Positions 26,437 through 34,843 are shown, numbered from the stretch's first letter. The stretch: 64,000 nt of DNA from Nioella aestuarii (GCF_050896395.1 NZ_JBPBBA010000013.1:22606-86605); one strand, 5' to 3'. Notes: generated by a model from the sequence alone, not told the origin. Numbers and translations: made by a program.

Positions 26437-26627
26437 GGGGTTCGCCGCCTTCGGCGTCGACCCGAGAGCGGCCCTCCTCAACCCCCGGCTTGCGCCGGAG
26501 GCCTCGAAGGGCCGCGTTGCCACGGAAGTGTGGTGAGGAGCGGCCTGCCGGAGCCAACACCAAAATATGTGGAAAGGTTGGACGCCTCCCGCGGGAGTAT
26601 TTGGGCAGAGAAGAAGCAGGGACAGGG
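26437..26627 (+). repeat. Dispersed intergenic repeat, copy 3
   Basis: This copy of about 190 bp begins GGTTCGCCGCCTTCGGCG directly after the stop of the radical SAM gene. It is near-identical over most of its length to 29618-29805. Shared blocks include CGACCCGAGAGCGGCC, CCCCCGGCTTGCGCCGGAGG, CCGCGTTGCCACGGAAG and a terminal GAAGAAG. Short internal hairpins are visible. Confidence 0.85.
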
Positions 26628-26647
26628 AAAACCCGGCCAGATTTCCG

Positions 26648-27595
26648 TCAGACCATCACACAGAGCAGCTCGAACATGATCGACGCGCCCAGATAGGCGG
26701 TGTTGCCGGCCTGATCGAAGGGCGGTGAAACCTCGACCAGATCGGCACCGACGATCTTGACGCCGGTCAGTTCCCGCACAACCTGCAACGCCTGGTAGCT
26801 GTTGGGGCCACCCACCTCGGGCGTGCCGGTGCCCGGCGCGAAGGCGGGGTCGACGAAATCGATGTCGTAGCTGACATAGGTGTCGCCCGTTCCTGCGATC
26901 TCGCGCGCCTCAGTCATCACGTCCTCAACCCCGCGGGCGTGAAACTCGCCGATCGGAATCACACGGATGCCGACGCTGTCGGCAAAATCGCGATCCTCGC
27001 TGTCATAGGCGGTGCCGCGAATGCCGATCTGCACAACGCGCTTGGGGTCCAGCAGCCCCTCCTCCACCGCGCGGCGGAACGGGGTGCCATGGGTGTACAT
27101 GCGCCCGTCGAAATAGCTGTGGAAGAGGTCGGTGTGGCTGTCGAAATGGATCATGCCAAGGGGCGCGTCCTTGGCCAGTGCACGCAGAACCGGCAGGGTG
27201 GTCAGGTGATCGCCCCCCGCCGTCAGGGGTTTGATTCCATGGGATTTCACCTTGTCATAAAAGGTGGTGATACGGGTCAGGCTGTCCATCAGGTCGGCAG
27301 GGTTGGGGCCGACATCGCCCAAGTCGGCACAGTTGCGCGCCTCGAATGGGCGCACACCCGTGGCGTCATTCTGGGCGCGGATCATGGTGGACATATCGCG
27401 CAGCTGCCGGGGGCCGTGGCGGGGTCCGGGGCGGTTGGTGGTGCCAGCGTCCCAAGGCACGCCGATCAGACCGATCTCCACCTCTGCGATCCGGGCGTGA
27501 TCCAGCCCGACATGCGGAAGACGCATGAAGCTTGGGATGCCGGCAAAACGCGGCAGCTCGAAGCCCGAGATCGGGGTGAAGAACGGATCGGCCAT
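26648..27595 (-). CDS. Agmatinase-family ureohydrolase
   Basis: This 315-residue arginase/agmatinase-family enzyme hydrolyses a guanidino compound to urea and an amine using two Mn ions. The metal motifs GGDHLTTLPV, HFDSHTDLF and SYDIDFVDPAFAPGTGTPEVGG are complete, including the canonical GTGTPE segment. The ATG at 27595 with AGGGAGT upstream is preferred to the longer frame. Agmatine is the default substrate guess. It follows the reductive-dehalogenase-like gene by 31 bp on the same strand. Confidence 0.9.
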   Translation of the reverse strand: MADPFFTPISGFELPRFAGIPSFMRLPHVGLDHARIAEVEIGLIGVPWDAGTTNRPGPRHGPRQLRDMSTMIRAQNDATGVRPFEARNCADLGDVGPNPADLMDSLTRITTFYDKVKSHGIKPLTAGGDHLTTLPVLRALAKDAPLGMIHFDSHTDLFHSYFDGRMYTHGTPFRRAVEEGLLDPKRVVQIGIRGTAYDSEDRDFADSVGIRVIPIGEFHARGVEDVMTEAREIAGTGDTYVSYDIDFVDPAFAPGTGTPEVGGPNSYQALQVVRELTGVKIVGADLVEVSPPFDQAGNTAYLGASIMFELLCVMV

Positions 27596-27626
27596 GGGTG
27601 ACTCCCTGTCATGATTTGGCGTGAGG

Positions 27627-28841
27627 CTAGCGGGGATTTGCCCACCAGTCACGCGGCTTTAGGCGCGGACGGACGCCCTGGCGTTTCTGCCAGGCCCGCG
27701 CCAGCCGAACGCCCATGGCCCCTGCCCCGCCAAGCGCCAGCCAGCGCCAGAGCCGATCTTGCCAGGTGCCGCGCCGGTTGAAGGGACAAACACGCATGCA
27801 GATGGCGCAATCGGATTTCAGTTTCGCCCAATAGCCGAAGCACGCCTCGCAATTGGCCGACCATTTGCGCACGCCCCTTTGGGTGGATGGGCTGCCCGCG
27901 GCCTTTTCTTCCCCGAAGTCGGGGGCGCCGAAAGGCAGCGCCTTGGGTGGGCAGCTCTCGGCACATTTGGTGCAGCCATGGCAATAATCGGCAAGGCCCA
28001 GTCTGCGCGGCGCATCCACGGCCAGCGGCATATCGGTGAAAACCTTGGAGAACCGCACACGCGGACCATATTCCGGGGTCAACACCATCTGGTTGCGCCC
28101 GTATTCGCCCAAGCCCGCCTTGATCGCGTAAGGAATGACCAGTGCGGTATCGTTCATGCTGGCCACCGCCTGAAAGCCCAGATTGCGGATATAAGCCGAA
28201 AGCTGCATCGCGATGGCAGCCTCGTGGCTGTATTCGAGCCCCGTCGCCGCGCCCGCCAGCGCGCTTGGATAGGTCTCGACCAGATCGAAATCCATCGCAT
28301 GGGCCATGACGATGACATGGGTCAGCCCCTCAGGGAGCTCATTGGGGACCGGTGTCATGTCGCGCGTGTCGGGGCGGTCGGAGTAATGCCAGCGCAGGTC
28401 AATATGGGTGATGCCTACCAGATCTGCGCCAAAGAGCCTTGCGACGCGCTTTATGCCCTCAGCTTCGTCCTGCGGGGTGCCAAGATCGGCCTTGTCGGCT
28501 GCAACGGGCGTGTCGCTGCGCAGGGGGGCCTGAAAGCCTTCGCGCTCGCCCTCGGCGGCATGGCGATCGGACACCATGTCGGAAACCCGCCACGCCGCGT
28601 TGCGCAATGCAAAATCGCGGGTTTGAAAGCCTTCGCCGCGGCGCGGAGCCGCCTCCATCCTGTAGGAGGCGAAGAAGCCGTCAGTGTGTTTGTTCCGCAC
28701 GGTGTCATCCCAGAAAGCGCGGGTGAACATGTCGTTCATCTGGGAAAAACGGCTGTGATCGGGGGTAATCTCGAACCCCGCTGCGCGATCGCTGTCCAGC
28801 AGATGCGCGGGCGTTTCGCTTTGATTCTCTGGCCAGCTCAT
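27627..28841 (-). CDS. Cytosolic reductive-dehalogenase-like corrinoid Fe-S protein
   Basis: This 404-residue protein has the reductive dehalogenase layout. A cobalamin-binding domain spans roughly residues 120-280 (GADLVGITHIDLRWHYSDRP, then YAIKAGLGEYGRNQMVLTPEYGPRVRFSKVFTD). It is followed by two [4Fe-4S] motifs, CHGCTKCAESCP and C-x11-C-x2-C-x3-CP. There is no twin-arginine signal, so it should be cytoplasmic like the catabolic NpRdhA-type enzymes. Epoxyqueuosine reductase QueG shares the core fold but not this C-terminal arrangement or length. It lies between an HNH nuclease gene and an agmatinase gene. The halogenated substrate is unknown. Confidence 0.75.
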   Translation of the reverse strand: MSWPENQSETPAHLLDSDRAAGFEITPDHSRFSQMNDMFTRAFWDDTVRNKHTDGFFASYRMEAAPRRGEGFQTRDFALRNAAWRVSDMVSDRHAAEGEREGFQAPLRSDTPVAADKADLGTPQDEAEGIKRVARLFGADLVGITHIDLRWHYSDRPDTRDMTPVPNELPEGLTHVIVMAHAMDFDLVETYPSALAGAATGLEYSHEAAIAMQLSAYIRNLGFQAVASMNDTALVIPYAIKAGLGEYGRNQMVLTPEYGPRVRFSKVFTDMPLAVDAPRRLGLADYCHGCTKCAESCPPKALPFGAPDFGEEKAAGSPSTQRGVRKWSANCEACFGYWAKLKSDCAICMRVCPFNRRGTWQDRLWRWLALGGAGAMGVRLARAWQKRQGVRPRLKPRDWWANPR

Positions 28842-28850
28842 GGGCAGAGC

Positions 28851-29441
28851 TTACGCGTCCAGTTCGGCATCCCAATAGAGAAAATCGAGCCAGCTGTCGT
28901 GCAAATGACCGGGCGGGAACTTGCGGCCCATATTGCGCAGCTCCTCTGCGCCCGGCTGGCGGGGCGGCTTGCGCAAGGACAGACCCGAGCGGCGCAGGCT
29001 TTTCGAGCCCTTGCGCAGGTTGCAAGGCGAACAGGCCGCCACCACATTTTCCCACGAGGTGATCCCGCCGCTGGCGCGCGGCACAACATGGTCAAAGGTC
29101 AGATCGCCCTTGCCACCGCAATATTGGCAGGAAAACTCGTCGCGCAGGAACAGATTGAAACGGGTGAAGGCGACGCGCTTTTGCGGTTTTACATAGTCGC
29201 GCAGCACCACGACCGAGGGGATCCGGATTTTCGTGGTCGGCGAATGGACGAAGGCATCGTATTCAGCGACGATATCCACCCGGTCGAGGAAAACGGCCTT
29301 GACCGCATCCTGCCAGGGCCAGAGCGACAATGGGTAATATGAAAGGGGGCGGTAATCCGCGTTTAGCACCAATGCCGGGTGCTGGTTGAGCCTTCCTGGC
29401 TCTCTTACAAATTCCGTTCTGAAACTGCCGTCGCCGTCCAT
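28851..29441 (-). CDS. HNH endonuclease
   Basis: This 196-residue protein carries a complete HNH domain in its second half. The zinc pair CQYCGGKGDL is followed by the catalytic DHVVPRASGG, then ENVVAACSPCNLRKGS. The first half (LVLNADYRPLSYYPLSLWPWQDAVKAV) matches the conserved stand-alone HNH family found in many bacterial chromosomes. The ATG at 29441 has GGTGGAG upstream; a GTG four codons earlier lies on that site. No phage genes adjoin. The gene ends 9 bp before the reductive-dehalogenase-like gene. Confidence 0.9.
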   Translation of the reverse strand: MDGDGSFRTEFVREPGRLNQHPALVLNADYRPLSYYPLSLWPWQDAVKAVFLDRVDIVAEYDAFVHSPTTKIRIPSVVVLRDYVKPQKRVAFTRFNLFLRDEFSCQYCGGKGDLTFDHVVPRASGGITSWENVVAACSPCNLRKGSKSLRRSGLSLRKPPRQPGAEELRNMGRKFPPGHLHDSWLDFLYWDAELDA

Positions 29442-29617
29442 GAGTGACTCCACCCTCGCCCTGTCTGCCCGTTTTCCGGCATCAGAGCGGGAGCACCCGC
29501 TCCAGCCATGTAACCACTATATCTGCCAAAATCTGGCTGGCAAGCGCCACATTTTGGGTTGCGCGCTTTTGTAATAGATCGGGCAGATGACGGGGGTATG
29601 ACGGTTATCCACAGGCA
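29442..29617. other. Upstream region of the HNH gene
   Basis: Together with the repeat at 29618-29805 this forms a 362-bp stretch without a gene. It holds the HNH gene ribosome binding site at its left end and presumably its promoter. I see no palindromic operator or RNA gene in it. Confidence 0.4.
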
Positions 29618-29805
29618 GGGCGGTTTCGCCGCCTCACGGCGTCGACCCGAGAGCGGCCCCTCTCAACCCCCGGCTTGCGCCGGAGGCCTCGAAGAGCCGC
29701 GTTGCCACGGAAGTTTGGAGAGGAACGGTCTGCCGGAACCAACACCAAGATGCTTGGAAAGGCTGGTTGCCTCCGGCGGAAGCATTGGAGCCAAGAAGAA
29801 GGCTT
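29618..29805 (+). repeat. Dispersed intergenic repeat, copy 4
   Basis: This copy of about 188 bp begins CAGGGCGGTTTCGCCGCC and is near-identical to 26437-26627 in the same orientation. It shares the CCCCCGGCTTGCGCCGGAGG hairpin and the CCGCGTTGCCACGGAAG block, and ends with CCAAGAAGAAGG at the stop of the convergent esterase gene. Confidence 0.85.
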
Positions 29806-30487
29806 AGTCCGCTTCCGCGTCATCCTCGATGCCGAGCACCTGCCGCATGAAGGCCAGCGCCACGGAGAGCCCGTCAGGCGCGATGCCATGGGCGGTGCCA
29901 CGCATGATATGCGCGTAGACACTGATGCCCGCGGCTTGCAGGGCTTCGGCGGCTTGGGGCAGGCTTTGCGGGGGCACCACATCATCCTGATCGCCATGGA
30001 TCAGCAGAACCGGCGGGCGGCTGACGATTTCATCGGCCAGAAGCTCCGGTTCCAGCAGGCGGCCCGAGAAGCCGACAACGCCAGCAAAGGGCGGCTCGCG
30101 GCGCGGGGCGACATGCAGGCTGATCATCGTGCCTTGCGAAAAGCCCACCAGCACGGTGCGATGTGCCGGAACACCATGGGTCTCCATGATGTGATCAAGG
30201 AAGGCGTTCAGGTCATCCACGGCGCGGGCCATGCCCTCTGACGCAGCCTCTTCTGACGATCCGTCGATCCACGGGATCGGGAACCACTGGAACCCCATCG
30301 GGTTCATGGCGGAGCGTTCGGGCGCATCGGGGGCGGCGAACATGGTGTTGGGCAGATGCGGGGCCAGGGGATCGGCCAAGCCCAGAAGGTCGTTGCCATC
30401 GGCGCCATAGCCGTGCAGGAAAATCACGAGGCTGTCGGCCTGACCGGAGGCCGCGGGCCGCGTTGCGAAGTCTAACGTGCGAGTCAT
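29804..30487 (-). CDS. Carboxylesterase/phospholipase-family hydrolase
   Basis: This 227-residue alpha/beta hydrolase belongs to the PF02230 (acyl-protein thioesterase-like) group. It has the oxyanion segment IFLHGYGADGNDLLGL, the nucleophile elbow VGFSQGTMISLH, the acid in LLIHGDQDDVVPPQS and the His in RGTAHGIAPDGL. The ATG at 30487 overlaps the glycosylase stop by ATGA and has GGAAGGGA upstream. It therefore forms a two-gene operon with the DNA glycosylase. The ester substrate is not known. Confidence 0.9.
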   Translation of the reverse strand: MTRTLDFATRPAASGQADSLVIFLHGYGADGNDLLGLADPLAPHLPNTMFAAPDAPERSAMNPMGFQWFPIPWIDGSSEEAASEGMARAVDDLNAFLDHIMETHGVPAHRTVLVGFSQGTMISLHVAPRREPPFAGVVGFSGRLLEPELLADEIVSRPPVLLIHGDQDDVVPPQSLPQAAEALQAAGISVYAHIMRGTAHGIAPDGLSVALAFMRQVLGIEDDAEAD

Positions 30488-31113
30488 CTGATCCCTTCCC
30501 TGTCTTTGGCGACACGGTAGTAGGCCCAAAGTGCGCGGGCGGCAACGGCTCTCCAGGGGGACCAGGCTTCGGCCATCTGTCGAAGCGGTTTTTCCTTCGG
30601 CCGACCCGGCAGGGCAAACAGGATCCGGGCGGCTTCCTGCAGGGCCAGATCGGCAGGCGCGAAGACATCGGCGCGACCGAGCGAGAACATCGCATAGACT
30701 TCTGCCGTCCAGCGGCCGATGCCGGGGACTTCGGTCAGGATTGAAATGACCTGTTCATCAGGCGCGGTGCGAAGGCTGGCAAAGTCGATGCCCGCATCCG
30801 CCAACGCCTTGGCATAGCGGACTTTTTGGCGCGAAAGCCCCACGGCGCGCAGATCCTCTTCACTAGCACCCGCCACCCGTTGCGGATCGGTCAGCTGCGC
30901 GTCCTGCATCCGGCCCCAGATGGCGCTGGCAGAGGCAACGGACACCTGCTGGCTGATGATGGCCGAAAGCAGTTCTTCGAACCCATCCTTGCGGCGGCGC
31001 AGCGGCAGCGGGCCGGTCAGCTTCAGCGCATGGGCAAAGCGCGGCTCGGCGCGCGCCAGCCATGCCGCGCCCTCTGCCACGCAATCGGGGGTTTCGATGA
31101 TCCGTCCAACCAT
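30484..31113 (-). CDS. AlkA-type DNA-3-methyladenine glycosylase
   Basis: This 209-residue protein of the HhH-GPD superfamily removes alkylated bases from DNA. LSAIISQQVSVASASAIWGRM is the conserved N-terminal helix pair. LTEVPGIGRWTAEVYAMFSLGR is the helix-hairpin-helix. VFAPADLALQEAAR carries the catalytic Asp. It lacks the extra N-terminal domain of E. coli AlkA, as in many short bacterial homologues. It is the first gene of an overlapping pair with the esterase. Confidence 0.9.
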   Translation of the reverse strand: MVGRIIETPDCVAEGAAWLARAEPRFAHALKLTGPLPLRRRKDGFEELLSAIISQQVSVASASAIWGRMQDAQLTDPQRVAGASEEDLRAVGLSRQKVRYAKALADAGIDFASLRTAPDEQVISILTEVPGIGRWTAEVYAMFSLGRADVFAPADLALQEAARILFALPGRPKEKPLRQMAEAWSPWRAVAARALWAYYRVAKDREGIR

Positions 31114-31197
31114 GGGCGCACCCTTTCAGGTCGGAAATGTTTTGCCAAGCCGCCAAAGCCACGCCACGCTGTGCACAAGCAACAGCGGAGACCGGAG

Positions 31198-32172
31198 ATG
31201 GCCGAAGAACACGACGCCAGCATGATGAACAACCTCTACTGGTGGGGCATCCCGACCTTTTTCCGCGCCCCGAATGAGGCACCGGACGGGGCAGAGATTG
31301 CGCTGGTGGGGGTGCCGCATTCCACCGGCAACGGCACGACGGAACGCGACCAGCATCTCGGGCCCCGCGCGGTGCGCAATATGTCTGCTGTTCAACGGCG
31401 GGTGCATGGGGGCTTTGGTGTCGACCCGTGGGCACGCAAGATTGTGGACGTGGGCGATGTGCCTTTCCCCCGTGCCAATGACAATGAACACTGCATCCAG
31501 CAAATTACGGATTTCTATACGAAAATTGATGCAACCGGCGCGCGCCCCGTATCCATCGGGGGCGATCATTCTATCACTGGCGGGATCGTTCAGGCGCTTG
31601 GGAAGGGCAAGATCGCGGGGGGCGAGCCGATCAGCTTCCTGCATCTTGACGCCCATACGGATGTATTCACAAAGGTCGATCACTTCCTGGGGGCCGAGAA
31701 ATCGGCTGCGCATTGGGGGGCCTATCTGGCCGATCAGGGCAAGGTCGATCCGACTCGGTCGATGCAGATCGGGTTGCGGGGTCATCCGCGCACGCTCGAC
31801 TGGCTGCAACCCTCCTATGACTACGGCTACAACGTCGTGACGATGGCAGATTACCGGCGTCGCGGGGCGGCCGATGTGATTGAGCAGGCGAAAGATGTGC
31901 TGGCCGGGCGGCCCGTCTATATCACCTTCGACCTCGATTGCCTCGATCCCACCGTTGCGCCTGCCGTGTCTAACCTGGAACCCGGCGTGAAGGGCTTTGA
32001 TATCGACGAGGCGATGGCGCTGATCCACGCGGCGCGGGGGCTGAATATCGTCGGTGGAGACGTGGTCTGCCTGATGCCCACAAAGGACAGCCCCAACAAT
32101 ATCACGGCGATGGTGGCGGGCGCGGTCATGTTCGAGATGATCTCGATGATCGCGGAAAACCTCGGAGCCTGA
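31198..32172 (+). CDS. Ureohydrolase (agmatinase-like), second paralogue
   Basis: This 324-residue arginase-family protein has the metal motifs SIGGDHSITGGI, FLHLDAHTDVF and ITFDLDCLDPTVAP. After the third motif the usual GTGTPEPGG is replaced by AVSNLEPGV, and the protein has a WWGIPTFFRAP segment near the N-terminus. These differences from the gene at 26648 suggest another guanidino substrate, for example guanidinobutyrate, but this is inference. The ATG at 31198 has GGAG close upstream; the long upstream extension is rejected. Confidence 0.87.
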   Translation: MAEEHDASMMNNLYWWGIPTFFRAPNEAPDGAEIALVGVPHSTGNGTTERDQHLGPRAVRNMSAVQRRVHGGFGVDPWARKIVDVGDVPFPRANDNEHCIQQITDFYTKIDATGARPVSIGGDHSITGGIVQALGKGKIAGGEPISFLHLDAHTDVFTKVDHFLGAEKSAAHWGAYLADQGKVDPTRSMQIGLRGHPRTLDWLQPSYDYGYNVVTMADYRRRGAADVIEQAKDVLAGRPVYITFDLDCLDPTVAPAVSNLEPGVKGFDIDEAMALIHAARGLNIVGGDVVCLMPTKDSPNNITAMVAGAVMFEMISMIAENLGA

Positions 32173-32261
32173 GCGCGCCTTTCCGTTTCGTGACTTAACA
32201 GGGCAAGTATTTTGCCCTGCCCCCCTTTCCTTCCCCGGCGAACGGGTCTAGCGATTTCGCC

Positions 32262-33482
32262 ATGGTTGACACAGTTCACTCCCCCACCGACGACCGACGC
32301 GCCTGGCGCAATGTGATGGTGCTTGTCGCCGCGCAGGCCATTCTGGGCAGCCAAATGCCGATGATGTTCGTCGTGGGCGGGCTTGCCGGGCAGATGCTGG
32401 CCCCGAATCCATGCCTTGCGACGCTGCCCATTTCGCTGATCGTCTTCGGCTCGATGACCACCGCGCCTTGGCTGTCGAACACGATGCAGCGCTTTGGCCG
32501 CAAGATCGGGTTTTCCATCGGGACGCTTGGCGGTGCGGCGGGGGCGTCGATTTCGGCCTATGGGCTTTACGTGGACAGTTTCGTCATCTTCCTGATCGGG
32601 TCATACCTCGCGGGCATCTACATGTCGGCGCAGGGGTTTTATCGCTTCGCGGCCTCGGACACAGCTTCGGAAAGCTTCCGCCCCAAGGCGATTTCCTATG
32701 TCATGGCGGGCGGGTTGGCCTCTGCCATCATCGGGCCGCAACTGGTGAAGCTGACCAATGATGCAACGGTGATTCCCTTCCTGGGCATCTACCTGACAAT
32801 CATCGCGCTGAACCTCGGTGGTATGCTGCTCTTTATCTTCCTCGACATTCCGAAGCCGCCGATGCGGGCCGAGGGCGACCCGGCCGGGCGGACACGGGCC
32901 GAGCTGTTGCGCGACCCCAAGATTGTCGTGGCGATCATCTGCGCCATGGTCTCTTACGCGCTGATGAATCTGGTCATGACGTCGACGCCATTGGCGGTTG
33001 TAGGCTGCGGGTATGAACAGGACACGGCAGCCGATATCGTGTCCGCTCACGTCTTGGCAATGTTCATTCCGTCCTTCTTCACCGGCCATCTGATTGCCCG
33101 CTTTGGCACCACGAACATCGTGGCGCTTGGCCTGTTCATCCTTGCGGCCGCGGGTGGCGTGGCGCTGATGGGGGTGGAGCTGGAGAACTTCTATATCGCC
33201 CTCATCCTCTTGGGACTTGGCTGGAATTTTGGCTTTATCGGCGCGACCGCGATGCTGCAAAACGCCCATGCGCCCGAGGAACGGGGTCGTGTCCAAGGGC
33301 TGAACGATGCGATCGTCTTTGGCTGCGTGACCATTGCCTCTCTGGCTTCCGGCGGCTTGATGAACTGCGCGGGTGGGTCCGTGACGGCGGGTTGGACCTC
33401 GGTCAACCTTGCGATGATCCCCTTCCTTGCGCTCGCGGGTGGTGCGCTGATCTGGCTGGCGCTGCGCCCGAAAGACGCCTGA
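32262..33482 (+). CDS. MFS transporter
   Basis: This 406-residue protein is very hydrophobic, with about 12 membrane segments in two halves joined by a charged loop near residue 200 (PKPPMRAEGDPAGRTRAELL). The loop between segments 2 and 3 has TMQRFGRKIGFSIGTLGG, which matches the major facilitator pattern. The later APEERGRVQGLNDAIVFG segment is typical of MFS carriers. The substrate is unknown. It is 89 bp downstream of the ureohydrolase gene on the same strand. Confidence 0.88.
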   Translation: MVDTVHSPTDDRRAWRNVMVLVAAQAILGSQMPMMFVVGGLAGQMLAPNPCLATLPISLIVFGSMTTAPWLSNTMQRFGRKIGFSIGTLGGAAGASISAYGLYVDSFVIFLIGSYLAGIYMSAQGFYRFAASDTASESFRPKAISYVMAGGLASAIIGPQLVKLTNDATVIPFLGIYLTIIALNLGGMLLFIFLDIPKPPMRAEGDPAGRTRAELLRDPKIVVAIICAMVSYALMNLVMTSTPLAVVGCGYEQDTAADIVSAHVLAMFIPSFFTGHLIARFGTTNIVALGLFILAAAGGVALMGVELENFYIALILLGLGWNFGFIGATAMLQNAHAPEERGRVQGLNDAIVFGCVTIASLASGGLMNCAGGSVTAGWTSVNLAMIPFLALAGGALIWLALRPKDA

Positions 33483-33488
33483 GCCGTC

Positions 33489-33520
33489 AAAAACCGCCCG
33501 ACCAGGATCTGGACGGGCGG
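33489..33520 (-). terminator. Terminator downstream of the DUF6456 gene
   Basis: On the minus strand CCGCCCG pairs with CGGGCGG around a 13-nt loop and is followed by TTTTTG. It lies about 80 bp past the DUF6456 stop and also separates it from the convergent MFS gene. Confidence 0.75.
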
Positions 33521-33598
33521 CAAGGTGGCGGAGGAAATCAGGGAGAGGTTTCGGAAACGGCCCCCGCGCCTATCGTTTCCAAATTGGCATCAATCTAG

Positions 33599-34729
33599 CT
33601 AGGCGGGAACAAAGCCGTACACCTCGTTGTAATGCGTCAGCAACCGCTGCAATCCGATCTTGAGAACGATCTTGCCCGATCGCGCCGACCAGCCGAGCCG
33701 CTTTTCAGCTGATTCCAGCCCTTCCAGAAAACAGCAGACGCGCATAACGACATCCGCCAGGCCAGGACCCAGATCGTCGTGCGCCCGCGTAACCCGGTTG
33801 CGCGCAGCACTTGGCCCCTCACCGATGCCACCATCACAAAAGCCCGCCCCGCGGTCGCCGCCCGTCAGAAACTTGTCCCAGTTCTGGGCCACACGCGGCC
33901 CCATTTGGGCGCGTTCAAAGTCCTCTCGCAGCTTTTCACCCGCTTGCACAAGGTCCATGGTCAGGAACGGTTTGCCATCCGGCCCCTTGCGCCGTGCCAG
34001 CATCGCCAAGGGTGATTCCGCTAGGTTTATCCGCATCTTGCGGATCGTTCCGTCATCCTGTTCAACAGTTTTTTCACCCCATAGCTGGTGCTGCGCAAGA
34101 AAGGGCGTCGTGGCCTCCGCCATCTCCATCGGGGCACGGCGGCGCTTGCGATCCTCCTCGATCAGCCGTTTCAAGGCCGACTTGCCCGCCTCGGTGATCG
34201 TATAGATACTGACCCGCCCCTGTTTGGCGGTCTGGATCCAATCCTTCAGTGCAAAGGCATGGGCCACCTTGCGGTCCAGAACAGCGGTTCTGGTTTGGCT
34301 GCCATCGCTGCCTTTGCGCAGGACAATTGCCTTGTCCATGTCCTGCGCCAGCACCAGGGTAGCCTCTTTTTCACATAGCCTGCGCAGGATGCGTCGGGCT
34401 TCCCGGTTGACGGTAGTGTCGTCGGAAACCAGGGGTGGCCTCAGGGGTGCTGTCATCGGGGGATGCTCCTTAAACTGGTTAATTGTTTCTGAATTAGAAA
34501 CACAACAGGCCGTCAGCGCAGAAAGCGCCTCATCGACCAACGGATCTTCACGGCGCGCCTCGACCGCGCGCACACGGCGGCCGATCGTTGATGGGTGACA
34601 TCCCTTCTTGCGCGCGATTTCCCGCAAGGATGCGCCAAAACCTACGTGATCGAGGTAATTGCGTGCATTTTCGGGCAGCCAGCCGGGGTAAGCGGCCTGT
34701 CCTAACCGATTTGTCACATCACCTGTCAT
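33599..34729 (-). CDS. Helix-turn-helix protein with DUF6456 domain
   Basis: This 376-residue protein has an N-terminal HTH-like segment (FGASLREIARKKGCHPSTIGRRVRAVE, about residues 31-57) and a C-terminal DUF6456 domain (about 230-370, including SPLAMLARRKGPDGKPFL and a terminal LTHYNEVYGFVP). The middle VYTITEAGKSALKRLIEED-type stretch reads like a winged helix. It is probably a DNA-binding regulator; the target is unknown. GGAGG precedes the ATG at 34729. A second ATG at codon 92 also has AAGGAG in front and could yield a shorter form. Palindromic GTTTC/GAAAC sites lie inside and upstream of it. Confidence 0.8.
   Translation of the reverse strand: MTGDVTNRLGQAAYPGWLPENARNYLDHVGFGASLREIARKKGCHPSTIGRRVRAVEARREDPLVDEALSALTACCVSNSETINQFKEHPPMTAPLRPPLVSDDTTVNREARRILRRLCEKEATLVLAQDMDKAIVLRKGSDGSQTRTAVLDRKVAHAFALKDWIQTAKQGRVSIYTITEAGKSALKRLIEEDRKRRRAPMEMAEATTPFLAQHQLWGEKTVEQDDGTIRKMRINLAESPLAMLARRKGPDGKPFLTMDLVQAGEKLREDFERAQMGPRVAQNWDKFLTGGDRGAGFCDGGIGEGPSAARNRVTRAHDDLGPGLADVVMRVCCFLEGLESAEKRLGWSARSGKIVLKIGLQRLLTHYNEVYGFVPA
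34485..34501. promoter_or_regulatory. Perfect GTTTC-N7-GAAAC palindrome inside the DUF6456 gene
   Basis: The 17-bp site has arms GTTTC and GAAAC and an AATT centre. It lies 29 bp before an internal ATG (34456) that has an AAGGAG ribosome binding site. A related 17-bp site occurs at 34827-34843, so a regulator-binding site is likely. Confidence 0.45.
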
Positions 34730-34826
34730 CGCCAGCCTCCGGGCACCAATGCTGTGGATAAGTCCCGCAAGCCTTTGGGAGTATTGATTACTGTTTGGTT
34801 AAAATCCTCGTATTTGGGTGCTAATT

Positions 34827-34843
34827 GTTTCCAAATTGTAAAC
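34827..34843. promoter_or_regulatory. Palindromic site between the DUF6456 and DUF6477 genes
   Basis: GTTTCCAAATTGTAAAC has the same length, arm spacing and AATT centre as the site at 34485-34501. It sits in the 214-bp divergent region, about 100 bp from each start codon. A half-like copy, GTTTCCAAATTG, is at 33575-33586 downstream of the DUF6456 gene. Confidence 0.5.

Noticed and set aside
27627..28841. Assignment as epoxyqueuosine reductase QueG
   Set aside because: The length, the N-terminal region and the spacing of the second cluster motif fit reductive dehalogenases better.
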